From positions 1,674,001 through 1,738,000 of the forward strand of contig JBANDB010000012.1 in NCBI GenBank assembly GCA_037576215.1: a stretch of 64,000 nucleotides of DNA. The letters run 5' to 3'. Origin of the DNA: Armillaria gallica (taxonomy: Eukaryota > Basidiomycota > Agaricomycetes > Agaricales > Physalacriaceae). Shown one piece after another: positions 36,400 to 48,541 of the stretch (positions are counted from its first letter, which is position 1; each line of letters begins with the position of its first letter). The notes below the pieces were generated by a model. It was not told where the DNA came from. It made no database searches and saw nothing but the letters and a program-made list of their open reading frames with translations. A program made the translations under genes and the position numbers.

Positions 36400-37000
36400 T
36401 GCGAGTCCCGCTAGTCATAGATAGGCTTGCAACGAACCCCCAGACGTATCTGCCACTGATGTACTTTCTCTTTCGCACCTTCCTAGTCTGTATCCAAAAC
36501 TCTGTCAAACGTTGCCCTACGGAAGTCTTCAGGCATACTTTCGACATATCTGTTAAAGATCAAAGGATTCCTATATTGCGGATCCGACATCGCATACAGC
36601 ATCACACTATGCTTCAAGGTCCATCCTCAGGATTCAACGGAGAGTTTCTCATGAAACATGTGTCTGGGAGGGAACGCAAGGCCGCTCTGTGTCTGGAGAC
36701 CCCAAGACAACACCCAACCACTCTTCATCGCTAGTTTCAGGCTCTCTGATGTCCACCTGTCCAAAGTTAATGATGACCGGAGATCAGTTCCCTTCTTGCA
36801 AAACGACATTGTTAATGTGAACGTCATTGTGCAAAATGCAGTTCTCGGCCTCGATAGCCCAGAATTGCTTCCATGACTTGGCTGGAAATCCTCTCTGCTT
36901 CTTGCTCCAGGACATTCCGAGTCCTATGAATATAGGTTTCTTCGGTCTTTATGCCAACCTGAGACTGAATTTTTGATCGTCCAACATGGCATTTGCCGCC
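36400..37000 (-). pseudogene. Kinase-like relic 2 (catalytic and C-terminal part)
   Basis: Minus-strand reading gives AIEAENCILHNDVHINNVVL then, after a TGA, SPVIINFGQVDIREPETSDE and, toward 36400, RYVESMPEDFRRATFD-like sequence. HND loop retained; NFG stands in place of DFG. Frame is broken by TGA (AACTGATCT against AACCGATCT in relatives). Confidence 0.6.
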
Positions 37001-37004
37001 GCAT

Positions 37005-39120
37005 TCTACCTGGCCTTGCCATGGGAAGTTTTTTGCATCGTCCATCATTTTCCTGTGACTATTCTTCCTTTTCGGATTTTTCCCTCTTACATCTTCTCTG
37101 TTCATTTCACTGTTACATCATGTTGTCGTCTGGTTGTCGTTCTCTTCTACTGTGTCCCTACGCTTCTTCCAGTTCCTAGTCTCCTCTGTTTCTTCCTCTA
37201 GTATGAGGTACAATATCTTATGCTTGAATCCCTGTGGTCCTTGTCCTTCACCAGTTGTTTGATTGCCCATTGACGTTGCCTTGGCTAACACTGCCTATTT
37301 GCATTGTTTCAACGAATGTGCCAATGGATTTGTGCATGGTTTCTTCTGTTGTTTACCCCCACACAACTGCCAATGTGACCTGAGCTTCTGCGATATTCCC
37401 AATCCTGGACAACTGCGGTTGTGCTAGAATATGTCTGTTTTTCTGACCATCAGATAATATGCTCCTCAGCACTTCCTAGTGTGTGCTATGCACTGTCTGT
37501 TCCCATCGTCGTCGACCATGCCTCTGAGGTTGTGAACAATGTTCTCTTCTGTTTGCACCAGGTCCGGTTGTACAAGTTGTGCTCCCCGTCTCGGGGGAAG
37601 AATTTCAGCTATCGACGTGTCGTGATCGCGTGATGGGAACTATGCCTGTTTTGGGCACGTTCTTAGTGACGCATCCTTTTCTTTGTTGACTGCCATCATC
37701 CATGTTGGCGTCTCATCGTCAATGGTGATGCTGAGCATGAATTCCTTTCCCGTTTTATTTCGTTTTCTCACCGCTTGTCTGTAGTCTCTTGCGACCATTG
37801 ATCTCGGTAATTGGTGTGCTGTGTTGACAATGCCTAATTGGCAAGGTAAAAATCTCTCCATCTTGTCGCTGTAAAGTTGACACTTATGATTCCTTTCTAG
37901 TTTGCCCTCATAATCTTCGAGTTTCATTGGTAGGAGTCACGGGGATAATTTATAAAGGTGTTTATCTCATTCATGACAGATTCCTCATTTTCTCAATTCT
38001 GCCAGGCTTTCTCGATCCCCAATGACTCCCTCATGATCCTATTCAAATGATAAGCGGTATGTCCAATGTCATGCGATCTCCTCAGTCCCTTCATTTCCTG
38101 CTCACTCTGTGTTTCCAGATGCGGCAGTCATTGTCACAGAACAGCTTTTGGGATTAGAGATCTCATTGACACGGCGGAGAGTCTAAGCATGTGCATGACA
38201 CCTTGAAGACAGGAAATTAGCTTCAGTAAGCACCTGCAATTACCTGGAGACTTGATGTTGAGCTCACACTTCTTGTTTTACTGACACAGACTTTAACTCA
38301 CATGGAAAATTGTATGGTGTCTCCTCTTATCCATGTCGCCAGTGCTACTTTTCAGTCAACGGAGGCTGGGAGAACTATCTGGATGCCAGTCGTTGAAACT
38401 ACATAGGCTCAGTGAGTTAACGGAGTTGTTTAAGTTAAGAGCCGTTTGGTTGGGGTACAATGCTATTGGTACGTGTCCTTCTCCTCGGCTCTGGTTTTGT
38501 TACTGACATGGGCTCATTTAGGATGTTACTGAATGCAACGACACACATAGATGGACCGTAGGGCCATGTAGTAGGTAAACTGTTATCTATTCTCCCTCAA
38601 ATTCTGTCTGAATGGTGTCCATACAGACAGTAATATTGAATATAATTATGAGTACATCTATTTTACTATGGGTATATGCAAGCTAACAGCTGGCTACAGT
38701 GATTTGTAACCAAACAGGTGTTATGAGTAATGGCATGTGTGAGGAATGGTCCGGCTGACGGAGGGAGGGAGTAATATGGGCAGCACCACATGTATTTGGG
38801 TCAGAGATGGCGAGTGGAGGAAGTAGGGTGGGAATGATGGGTGGTAGGAGCGAATCAACAGAAGCCGTTTCTGGATGTTCTGTTGAGGTGGACGCGTCGA
38901 CAGGTGTATAGGAGGGAAAGATTTGGTATACTTATGGCTGACTCTGTTGGGACTGGGTCTGTTACAGTCGTGGGTGGCTTGGATGCATAACGAATTGCAA
39001 AGTATGTGAACGAAGAAGGCAGCACACTCATGTTAGAATAGTTTTTGAGATATGAGACAGTGTGACCCAAAATTGAATGTCGGCAACATTATAAGTTGAA
39101 AGAGAGATGAAAATGGGAAG
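37005..39120. other. Gene-poor 2.1-kb stretch between kinase-like fragments
   Basis: T-rich on the plus strand with frames below 100 codons and no recognisable domain. A minus-strand frame at 37927-37640 is Lys/Arg-rich and unassigned. It separates C-terminal (36.4-37.0 kb) and N-terminal (39.1-39.7 kb) kinase-like pieces, so it may be an insertion, but no ends could be defined. Confidence 0.35.
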
Positions 39121-39139
39121 AGCATAGGACTCGGATAAT

Positions 39140-39720
39140 GCCACTTGAATGCGATGGCCATCAAATGCTAGTCAACACCAGGCTTGAGTTTCGCCATACT
39201 AATGCCAGGGATATACTTGAAAACGAGGCCTTGAATGACATCAGTGATGGGATGAAGGGCAGTAGACTCGAGGGTAAGACAAAGATGAACGACACCAAAA
39301 AGACAGAGAATGTACCGGCCTTGCAGTCGGTGCAAAAGTCGATATGCAGCAAGTTCCATGTTATAATTCGACAACTTGTAACACCAAGTGGAGACCTCCC
39401 ACATCCAATCCTCCCAAAGCTTTGTGTCGGGTCAGTTCTCGACATCACGTATGAGCTCAAACCAGTTAGGCACTACACCAACCTGAATATCGTGCACTGC
39501 TCGTCGCAGTTGATCTTCGAGGGAAGATGACCTGTCTGCCTTTGCCACTGCGATATCCTAACCTGCGATCTGCAAGCTTCAAGATAGCCTGCTCGTTATT
39601 GGAGTGTCTTTGAACTAGCTGAACAACTGTAGAAGTGAAAGGCTCGAAGCGCTTGACCACCGTGACGGCTAGAGGTTCAAAACATTGGAGCCTTGCGCTT
39701 GGAATTGGAGGTGGACAGTC
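39140..39720 (-). pseudogene. Kinase-like relic 3 (N-terminal part)
   Basis: Minus strand reads VVKRFEPFTSTVVQLVQRHS, NNEQAILKLADRRLGYRSGK, then VHDIQVGVV and LTGFELIRDVEN-like sequence, MWEVSTWCYKLSNYNMELAA, YRLLHRLQGRYILCLFGVVH, HPITDVIQGLVFKYIPGISM and AKLKPGVD. The order matches the N-lobe of the kinase-like family (ILKLADRR carries the ATP-site Lys). Split over several frames. Confidence 0.6.
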
Positions 39721-39819
39721 GTTCTGGGTAAATATGGTTCGTCACCGCTGCATAGCGCAAATCAACATGAGTATTTGAAGAAGATCGGCGAATTATCGTA
39801 CCTCTGAACTGAAATCCAG

Positions 39820-40060
39820 CGTCGTCCATGGTTCACTCGAGGTAAAAGTCTTGCATGTCATGCCAGACAATGAAGCATGTGGTAGATACGATAGTCAGAA
39901 GTATGCTTGCGTTCGATGGTGGCGTCAATGTGGATTATGATGCGCCATGCGGTAGCTATTGCGGTGGACGCTGCTTGATGGTCATCGAACTGTTGCTGCA
40001 GTGCAAGAAAGCCACGTGTTCTGGGATTGACCAGACAATCTCTAACATTATGAATTTTTA
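39820..40060 (-). pseudogene. Fragment of the hypothetical gene at 21.7-23.5 kb
   Basis: CTCGAGGTAAAAGTCTTGCA, TGTCATGCCAGACAATGAAG, GATGGTGGCGTCAATGTGGA, TTATGATGCGCCATGCGG and GCCACGTGTTCTGGGATTGA match 23288-23475 in order. Only the 5' region of that gene is kept. Confidence 0.65.
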
Positions 40061-40109
40061 TTTTCTACAGAATCATTGGCACCAAGGCATACAATTACTT
40101 CTCTCGCCC

Positions 40110-40375
40110 ACCCTGCTGAGATGTCACCTGGGCACAAATATCAGGGATATACTAAAGAACGAGTCTTTGGACAACATCGGTAGTAGGACGAAGGATAGAA
40201 GATTTGGGAATAATCCGAAGACGAACAATGCCCCAAGACCTGGGATATACCGGTGCTGTAAGCGATGTGAAAAACCACAGATAAATCTGTGTCATAGCCA
40301 GGCACCTTCACAATACAAGTGCAGACCGGCCACTATGGCATACAAGACTGGTACGTTCTATTTCAAATGCATCTG
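40110..40375 (-). pseudogene. Kinase-like relic 4 (short middle fragment)
   Basis: AACATCGGTAGTAGGACGAA, GGGAATAATCCGAAGACGAA and CAATGCCCCAAGACCTGGGA match 24345-24425 of kinase-like relic 1; the rest is missing. Confidence 0.5.
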
Positions 40376-40472
40376 TGCCTTAATACCCTAGATACCGCTG
40401 TATTGCCAAATATAGATATGAGTTCTTTATAAATATAATAAATACAACTATTTTGGGAAAACCTTTTTAGTA

Positions 40473-41684
40473 TTCACTGCTGGGGCATGTCGGTGTTTAT
40501 GCCTGAAAGATGGCAGGTAAACACTGGCATGTATTTATATAGATTTTTTTGAGTGTAATAAACTGTACTCTAAAAACCTGGTAAAATACTATCTGCTTCC
40601 TTTCTAATCTTTACCTTGGTGTTTTGGCACATGTTTTTGCTATGAATTATCTAAATAAGTACATGATGTCATTCATGCTGTGTTTTATTGCCTGTAAATG
40701 ATATTAGGTGTTTATACCCTGGGTTTCCAATTGTGTTCTTTGTTGTGAGCAATTATATCATGTATGATGATTGGTATTTCTTTGAGGTGTTTATGCAAGG
40801 AAACACCTATAAAACAAAGGAAAGACCAGGTGTTTCCTGCCATAAACACCACAAGAAATACCTGCGGTAACACACAGCATCTTTGCTCAGGTATTTTTAG
40901 AACAACAACACGATCAGAAATACAGAGTATAAACACCTAATATCATTTACAGGCAATAAGACTTAGACACGACACAAATGGCATCATGTACTTATTTAGA
41001 TATGTTGGAAATGCTAGGTTCATAGTGGGTAGACTAGTGGCTGGTAAAGCCAGACTAATGAACTTGTATTCTCTGTTTGATATTCAAGCTCACATCGTCA
41101 CTAAGCGACAGTGCTGATCATTAACTGTCAAAGTGCTCATCTTACCAGTCGCCACTTGTTAATGTCTTGCCATTATTCTTTCATTAGTTGTACGTATTTG
41201 TTGCTTATACCTGTGGCTTTTAGTTAAAATTGTCATATAAAAGGACTGTACTTGAGTAGTATATGCCATCTCATTTGCAACAGATATACAACACCCTTTC
41301 CTCTTACTCATTTCGTGGTCCCGAGCCTTGTGATTCCAATATTCTCTGGCTCTTACAGAGCCTGTATTTATACTATGAAAACTATCTAGAATGTTTTACT
41401 AAACTTGTCTATAAGCAGTAAGTATTGGTCCCAAGGTCATCCAGCATCATGCCGACTTGAACCTTCTACACTCTTCTTGTGGCTTCCCACGATATCTCCA
41501 ATAAGATAATTCATAGCAAAAACATGTGCCAAAACACCAAGGTAAAGATTAAAAAGGAAGCAGATAGTATTTTATCAGGTTTTTATAGTACAGTTTTTTA
41601 TGCTCAAAAAAATATATAGAAATACATGCCAGTGTTTACCTGCCATCTTTCAGGCATACCCACCAACATGCCCCAGTAGTGACT
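40473..41684. repeat. Nested foldback element: three inverted repeats inside one another
   Basis: Outer arms of about 180 bases (40473-40652 and 41503-41684) share GCCTGAAAGATGGCAGGTAA and TTTACCTTGGTGTTTTGGCA in inverted order. Middle arms (40651-40725 and 40925-41002) share TAAGTACATGATG, TATTGCCTGTAAATGATATT and AGGTGTTTATAC. Innermost arms (40785-40808 and 40828-40850) share AGGTGTTT and a TTATGCAAGGAAACACC-like tract with a 19-base loop. No coding capacity. The middle and inner arms share the GGTGTTTAT motif. Confidence 0.75.
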
Positions 41685-41689
41685 GTAGC

Positions 41690-42440
41690 TCCATGTATGG
41701 AAGCAATAAAGGTAAGGAATAAAAGAGGATTGATTGTGTTGCTTATAATCAACATTTGAATGGTGGAAAGAGTGGTCAGTTGCTTAGATTAGAGTTGGAG
41801 GTGTTAGATATGCCTAAAATTCTTAGTGATGTCTGGGTCAGGCCAAGGGGGTGCTGGAAGGAAGGAAGTTAGTTTATGATTTATCTAAATGTATGTGGAA
41901 TAAAAGAATAATAATTTTTAGTTTATATTTTATAATAATAAAAGCCCAGCTCGATGACTTATATATATGACTAAGCAGTCATCAGGCTTGATGCGTGACA
42001 GGTCACATAATGTGACAAAGAGCTTCATCTACATGTGACTATAGTCACAGTCACAATGTTATTTGCTGTTTCAATGAGATCTAGAGGTGGCACAGTTCAG
42101 TTTATTTGCTTTAATTGCTATTTATTCACATTATATCTTTTGTTATCTGACCAATCTTAAATTATATTATTATCAACTTGATCTGTTATTGAATTTAAAA
42201 CATATTTTATGCAAGTCTAATTGCCATAAGCATATATTAGTCATGGGCTTTTGCTGTCAGGACAAAGAAGTTGAAGCAAGTTCAAAGTTGAGGAATACTG
42301 GAAAATGATAATAATTGCAAATGTCATTCTGGTATACATAACAGTAACAGTGGACATCCCTACAAGTTCCACAGAAGAAATCAGCTGCACAATGTCTGAA
42401 ATGTGTGAGCACAAAACAGCTATGCAGAGGAATAGGAAAA
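41690..42440. other. AT-rich gene-free stretch
   Basis: AT-rich (TTTATATTTTATAATAATAA near 41930) with a GTGAC/GTCAC-rich patch at 41995-42055. No gene seen. Confidence 0.4.
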
Positions 42441-42450
42441 CATAAAGATA

Positions 42451-42695
42451 CTGTACTATTTCGACCGTATCTTCACATAACACGTAACAGGGGTCCATTA
42501 TGTGAAGATAGGCGAACTTCGTAACGCGTAACAGGCCCCTTTAGTGCCTTAAATTACTCAATAAAGCAATAAATTTTCGGTCCGGCATATGCCAGACTGC
42601 CTATTAAGGTATATGACATCATAATGAAGATGTAGTTTATGAAGATGTTGCATAACGCGTAACACCCCATGAAGATAAGGTCAAAATAGTACAGT
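42451..42695. mobile_element. 245-base MITE related to the 2.27-kb element
   Basis: Terminal inverted repeats of 25 bases with 2 mismatches begin CTGTACTATTTCGACC on the left and CTGTACTATTTTGACC on the right (complement). TA flanks both ends (42449-42450, 42696-42697). Subterminal CGTAACAGG/CGCGTAACA motifs recur four times. No coding capacity. Confidence 0.75.
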
Positions 42696-42949
42696 AGAAT
42701 AAAATCAAGCCAACTGAAAAGAGAAGAGAAGAGAAAAGATGAAGATCTGCAGTATAAATGCTAATATTTAAACACAGTCACAGATGCATGCATCTTAGTC
42801 ACAACTGATATTCTTTCTATATATGTATTAATATAGCAAAATCAATGTGTCTGAGGTCCTACTACCATGTATAGCAAGAACAAATATACACACACACCGG
42901 CTATACATATAACCGGAGCATACCAGTCTTGTATTCCATAGGCCACATT

Positions 42950-43235
42950 CAATATTCCCAAAGCTCAGGCCGTTTGTGAGCTCAAACCACTTAGGTTTCA
43001 CGTACCGCTGCATCGTATATGATCCTCGATGTAAAATAGCCATGGCACCTTATCCAAGTCGTTGTCACTTGCTGTTTGCGGTTGACTAGCTTTAAAAAGG
43101 ACATTTGATTGTCAGGGAGTCGTTGAACTAGGAGAATGTGAAGCGCTTGACCGCCATAGCAGCTAGGTTTCTATACTCTGCAGATCCGTGAGGTTGAATT
43201 TGAGATTGAGGATCGGCCCACGCTGATATAGGTCA
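42950..43235 (-). pseudogene. Kinase-like relic 5 (5' fragment), module of copy C
   Basis: Keeps the sequence around GAGCTCAAACCA, AAAATAGCCATGGCACC, TCAGGGAGTCGTTGAACTAG and GAAGCGCTTGACCGCCATAG, shared with kinase-like relics 1 and 3 at the same place. The catalytic half is absent. Confidence 0.5.
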
Positions 43236-43254
43236 TCCCTTCTAAAGATAATCT

Positions 43255-43350
43255 CTGCCAACATTACCGACAAGACTTCTCATTGAGCTCATCATTGTTC
43301 GCCAAATCTCCGTTGTCCCTTGTATCTTTATCTCACAAAGTTTAACATCC
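43255..43350 (+). pseudogene. F-box stub next to DUF6535 copy C
   Basis: CATTGAGCTCATCATTGTTC, GCCAAATCTCC and TTGTCCCTTGTATCTTTATC match the stub at 24790-24900 with small deletions that break the frame. Confidence 0.55.
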
Positions 43351-43357
43351 GTATAAG

Positions 43358-46300
43358 CTAAACCTGCTGCTCTTGTTCCTGCTTATCGTCTGGCTTTCGG
43401 CGAACACACCATCCTAAAAAGCGATCTAAATGGCCCTGGATTGACTGTCAGTGAAAGGTAAAATTTATCTGAGGAAAGGAATGCCAACTCACCATTCCAG
43501 TATGTGCTTTGCCGTCGAAAATGTCATCCAACACCTGAATTACGTATCTGATGTTGTCTTTTTCGACTTGGATTTCCTCGGTAGGCAGTGGACGAGGGGC
43601 ACTAAAGTCACCTGGCCATACGCGCTGTTCAGTGAAAAAGTTCCCGCCATTGCCTTCCACTAGATCACGAAGTTTCTTGCGACACTCGCCCCAGGCGGCG
43701 TCTCGTGGACGCAACTGCACCAGTGTCGTGATGTCCCTATGAATGGCAGTCCGATCTGTATCCCCGGTGCCACGTGTGGCCAAGATGGAGCATGCAGTAA
43801 AAAGATTGTATGGGTTATGAATGTAGTCGGTGTGCAGCCGGAGTGTTGCATCATCCACAGCTCCGTCCGGTTGATGTTGCCAGGCGAAAATTCCTGCAAC
43901 GTACTCTCTAATAAATGGAACTGATTCTTTATGGAAGCTATGGCTTCCGAAGAACTCCAGACATTGATTTTCAAGGAAAGCAGTGAATGCTACCGGAATG
44001 CGCTTCGCGAGGAGATGGGCCAACACCTCGCGCCCAGTGTCGGATTGCCAGTCCTGGTCCCAATGGATTGTCATAAAATCAATCATTGATCGGAGACCGT
44101 GCAAAGAACAAGCAGAAGGAGCGATGGTAGTCAAAAATTGATAGGCGCGGATAGTGTCATTGCACAATAAGCCTTGATTTAACTCAATATTGAGTGGTTG
44201 AATGACACAAAAAGCGATGATATCCTCGAGCACCGTTATAACAGCAGTAGCTTCCTGGGATGTGAACGTTCGATAAGGGATCTCGGAAATCGCAAAACTC
44301 AAGGAACGGTAAATGGTGGTGTGAGGCATGTTAGACTCGGGAGGGGGGAATCTGTGAAGCAAGAATTTGATAACCGCCACAAACGCCCTCAAAGATTGCG
44401 GTAATGATGGCTCGCACAAAGATGGTTCTTTGACAATGTTGGAAAACATGTCGAGAATATACTCGTAGATTTTGTCAACGAAAAGAGGTAACGCATCCTC
44501 AAAATCAAGAACCAATGGCAGATCAAAGTCCTGTGCCACGAGGCCCGCCTGTGTGACAAACACTTTTAAGACGGCAGAGCATATGTGAAGGGAAAACATA
44601 TTGGAATGATTGTCGTGACCCGGATCCAGGGGCTCAAAGACAACGTTCGGTTCGGCCATCATAAGACGATACCAACAACGTAGTGGCAGCTTTGAAGAAC
44701 GGATAATATCCATGAAAAGTGCGCTAGGACGAACAGGTTCAAGTGATTCTCTGTCACGCAGCGAATAACCACCAGATAGGATTGCGATGGTGAGATCAGA
44801 GAAATTCATGTCAGGGGTAGCATAGAAGTAATACCAGCAGTAAGGGGGAGAACCAAAGCGAAGTAAACGTCCCACTTTGAGTTCCATGCCCAGCACTGGC
44901 TCCGCAAAAGTGGCAGCATCATACAAGTGCGGCATCAGGAGGCAATCTTGTAGCAAAGATTGCTGCAAGTTACCGATGTTCGTGTCATGAGCCCGAAGAT
45001 CCAAAAACCTTTCTTCCGATGCCATTGGCAGTCCCCCGATGGACTGTATTACTATACTTTGAATGGCGGGATCAGAAGAAACTGAGAAGAGCCAGTCCAG
45101 TGCTTCAGCCGCCAACTTTGTTGACATCTGTTGCACAAGCCCAGACTCTATCATCGTCAGCGACTGCGAATTTCTCCCTTCTACGTCGGGAAGATTGCGG
45201 AACATGCAACGCAACTGTCTTCGTCTACATGCAATAAGGAAGTCCTTTTTGTGGTCCCAAGACACTTGCGGGATGATGCGACAAAAAGAGACATAGACAA
45301 GATCGCAAAGAGGCGTACGGTAGGGACATTGAGGGAATAGAATGGGAAGAATGGCTGCCACCACATATGCAGTGTAGACAAGGACAGTTCCTCCACATAT
45401 GGCCCATGACAGGGCTTGTCGAAGCGGTTGTAAGAATATCACCAAGCCAACAAGAAATATCGCGAGGGCAATGTGCATAAGGACAGGGAGTAATCCTATG
45501 ATGACCTGGACACGCCACTTTTGAAACCCTGCATAGCGAAATTGACGAGTAAAACTGCGGTCGCGTGGTGTTCCAGATGGAAGGGCAACGTAATGGTGCA
45601 GCCACTGCTTCACGAGAACAGCGACGAGTGCAGTCGTCAGGCTGAGGAATAGGCTCGTGAACCAGAGTCCATTTACCCAAACATCCGTGGTAGCGGGAAC
45701 AAAGGTGATGGTGGGATTGAGAGGAGAAGGGGCGATGGAGTTGACCGAGGAACCGTTGGCGATGGCACGTTGAACGAGGACCGATTCATAGAGTAAGGAA
45801 GCCGACATGGCTGCATAGTCTGGCTGCAAACTCTGCGACGTTTGCACTACAAATGTCGTAACGACTGCTGAGAAAAGACCCGCCTTGGACATGTTTTAGC
45901 AACGATGTCAAACAAACAATAGTGAGATCTTACAAAGACGAGTAGTACGTCAACATTATCTCGAGATTCTTCAACCGTGTCGGTGTCGTGAATCCTACTT
46001 TCATCTTCGTACGTTCTCCAAACCCGTGCATTCGGTGCCGTTTCTGCATAGGGAGCATCCTCGGGGTACTTCTGTTCGTAGTCGTACGTATCATTGCCTA
46101 GTCGGAAATTGAGATACGAGGTAGAAGTAGAAATATTTTGCGCACCTTTCTTGACAGCAGGTATCCGTTTCTTTAACCCAAAAGTCTTCTTTGCATTGGC
46201 TGCATTAGCAGAAGTTGGTGGGGCAGCAGCGGGGGCTTGATCCTCTTCTTCTGCCTCGTCTGACTCTACCTCGTGCTCAGCTAGGTTCTGCTCGTGCTCC

Positions 46301-46407
46301 CTGTCTTCCCCAATTCCCTGTGATTCAGCCTCTGCATCCTCGCGTATAATAGCTCCGTCCTGCCCCAGATCCAAAGTCGATGTTCTATCGATTTCGTGAA
46401 TTGACAT
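43358..46407 (-). CDS. DUF6535 membrane protein, copy C (intact)
   Basis: Exons 46407-46146, 46097-45934, 45883-43493 and 43444-43358; about 967 residues with all phases consistent. Start MSIHEIDRTSTLDLGQDG; acidic N-terminal part; exon 2 NDTYDYEQKYPEDAPYAETA and RVWRTYEDES; exon 3 AGLFSAVVTTFVVQTSQSLQ. Four predicted membrane helices around residues 143-158, 215-236, 270-295 and 300-325, with the family motif FPQCPYRTPLC just after. The remaining ~600 residues are helical, with FLLHRF, TAVITVLEDI and NPYNLFTACSILATRG conserved across all copies. Only this copy retains the full last exon (SIQGHLDRFLGW.., basic tail). Family by knowledge; role unknown, probably in an internal or plasma membrane. 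Confidence 0.85.
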
Positions 46408-46499
46408 CAGATTTGGTAGCTGTTGAAGGGAGGACGATGGTGGAGAGAAAGATAGAAGCACAACAGCTGTATGCATTGCCACGTCTCATGGTCACGACA

Positions 46500-47090
46500 T
46501 GTTCCGGCGCTAGAACTTCAACAAGAGTCCCAAAGGTACTCAAGGGTGCCTAAAAGTGATTTGGAACACATGGAGCAAAACTAAGGTGAGATGCCGATCC
46601 GCCGAACAACTACAAACGTCACTAGCACGACCACGACCATGTCCGTAAAGTTATCTGATTCATTCACAATTGCTCAGGACGTAGCATGTATCAGTCCTTG
46701 GACGACATCGATAATGGGGTGTAAAGACGAACGAGCTCCGTGTCGCAGCTAGACAATCTGCCATCCAATCCTCAGTGTCAGGCCCGTTATTGGAATCGTT
46801 TATGAGCTCAAGTCAATTAGGGCACCCACCCACCTGAATATCGTGTATGACGCTCGCTGGAAAATAGTCATGGTAGGATCGTATCCACGTTGTTGTCATC
46901 TGCAATTGGCTAGCTCCAAAATGGACGGTTGGCAGTTGGGGAGTGGGAGTGGTTGAACAAAAGCAGTTTGTACACGACGGATTCATGCGGTTGAGATAGA
47001 GGGCCGTCTGGTCAGGTAGATATAGGCCAGCGCCTCTCAAGACGAAGGTGAATTACTGAATATAATACTATAGAGCCTATACGTTCGTAA
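46500..47090 (-). pseudogene. Kinase-like relic 6 (5' fragment)
   Basis: GAGCTCAAGTCAATTAGG, TGAATATCGTGTATGACGCT, AAAATAGTCATGG and GGCCGTCTGGTCAGGTAG run parallel to the 5' halves of the other kinase-like relics (e.g. 39440-39720 and 43000-43230). Several stops in all frames. The first ~170 bases hold only leader sequence of copy C. Confidence 0.45.
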
Positions 47091-47221
47091 CAATAATCCT
47101 TGCTTTGCCGCCAGCGACGACGTCAAACGCAGACAGATAGGATAGCCTTGCAAGCTGAGGCTTGATTGAATTCAAAGGATGCTGAGCCGAGCTTCGTTCG
47201 CCATGAAGGTAGCGGTGGTGC

Positions 47222-48335
47222 ATGATTTACAAGAACACTGGCAGGACGCGAGCCCCATTAGTCACAGATAGGTCTGCAACGAAACGCCCAGTCGTATCCG
47301 CCACTGGCTTCTCCCTTGCCCCTTCCCAGTCTGTAAACAAAACTCTCTCAAACATCACCCTACGGAAGTCTTCAGGCATACTTCCGACATATCTGTTAAA
47401 GAACAATGGATTCTTATAATGCACGCATACGGGGTCACAGTCCGTTTCCAAGGCACATCCTCATGATTCAACAGGTGTCTCATGTAATGTGTGTCTGGAG
47501 ACCCCCAGACGACACCCGACCACTCTTCATCGCTAGTTCCAGACTCTCTGATGTCCGCTTGTCCAAAGCTAATGATGACTGGAGATCGGTTCCCTTCCCG
47601 CAAAACGACATTCCCGATGTGAACGCCATTGTGCAAGACGCAGTTCTTGGCCTCGATAGCACGGAATACTTCCACGACTGTCCTGGGGATCCTCTCTGCT
47701 TCTTGCTCTGAGAGATCAACACCAGGCTTGAGCTCCGCTATGCTAACGCCAGGGGTATGTATACTACTCGAAAACGAGTTTCGCGCGTCCATCGATCCCC
47801 AAGCGCTAAAGGTTCTCTTGAAGGACACCACAGCTTTATTGAAACCTCGGATTGTGATGGAGGATGGAGTCCATCCCAGTCACCGCGCTCTTATCATGCT
47901 CTCAGATCTTGAACGACGTCGGTGATGGGATGAAGGAGGGTAGACTCGGGGAAGACGAGCGAGCCCTGTGTTATAGCTAGACAAACCCCCGATACAAGTG
48001 CATGCTTCCCACATCCAACCCGGTTATCAGAATCGTTTATGAGCTGGAACTAAATAGGCTTTATGCCCTCCTGAATACCACGTACAGCGAGTCGTAGATG
48101 ATTGGTGGAAAATAGTCATGATACCGTATCCACGTTCGTGGCAACTGAGATACCCCGGCCTACGATAAGCCAGCTTTCGAATGAACAGTTGGTTGCCGGG
48201 GAGTACTTAGAAAGATATAAAAGGTTCAGAGCGCCTGACCGCCGTAGAAGCCAGACTTTTGTACTCTGCACATTCGTAAGGTTGGAATGTGAGATCGAGG
48301 ATTCTCACAGGTGGACACAGGTCATCTCCTCTGAA
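47222..48335 (-). pseudogene. Kinase-like relic 7, module of copy D
   Basis: The best-preserved relic. Minus strand: AELKPGVDLSEQEAERIPRT, VVEVFRAIEAKNCVLHNGVH, IGNVVLREGNRSPVIISFGQ, ADIRESGTSDEEWSGVVWGS and PDTHYMRHLLNHEDVPWKRT, then VGSMPEDFRRVMFERVLFTD. HNG replaces the catalytic HND, and SFG replaces DFG. The 47850-48335 part holds a shifted, partly deleted N-lobe. A pseudokinase is conceivable, but the broken N-terminal half argues for decay. Confidence 0.6.
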
Positions 48336-48359
48336 AATGAGGACCGCCAATATTACCAA

Positions 48360-48462
48360 CAGGGTGTCCCATCGTGCACGTCATTGAAGCCTGTTGCAAA
48401 ATCTCCGCTGACGACCTCTCGTCCCTTTCATCTTTATCGCACAGGGTTTGACATCCCAATTA
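48360..48462 (+). pseudogene. F-box stub next to DUF6535 copy D
   Basis: AAATCTCCGCTGACGACCTC and CCCTTTCATCTTTATCGCAC match the stubs at 24790 and 43255 and the F-box SAED..LSLAHLC region. Abuts the 3' end of copy D, on the opposite strand. Confidence 0.55.
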
Positions 48463-48541
48463 GCTAAACCTGCTGCTCTCGTTCCGGTTTATCCTCTGGG
48501 TTTCGCCGAAGACACCACCCTAAAAAGCGTTCCAAGCGGCC

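Noticed and set aside
38450..38725. Possible TIR pair (GCCGTTTGGTTGGGGTACAA and a complement-like CCTGTTTGGTTACAA)
   Set aside because: Only about 12 of 20 positions agree and no target duplication is visible.
43448..45892. Reading MSKAGLFSAV as the protein start in the DUF6535 copies
   Set aside because: This ATG lies inside intron 2 next to the acceptor (ATGTCCAAG); the upstream exons fit all phases and are conserved in every copy.
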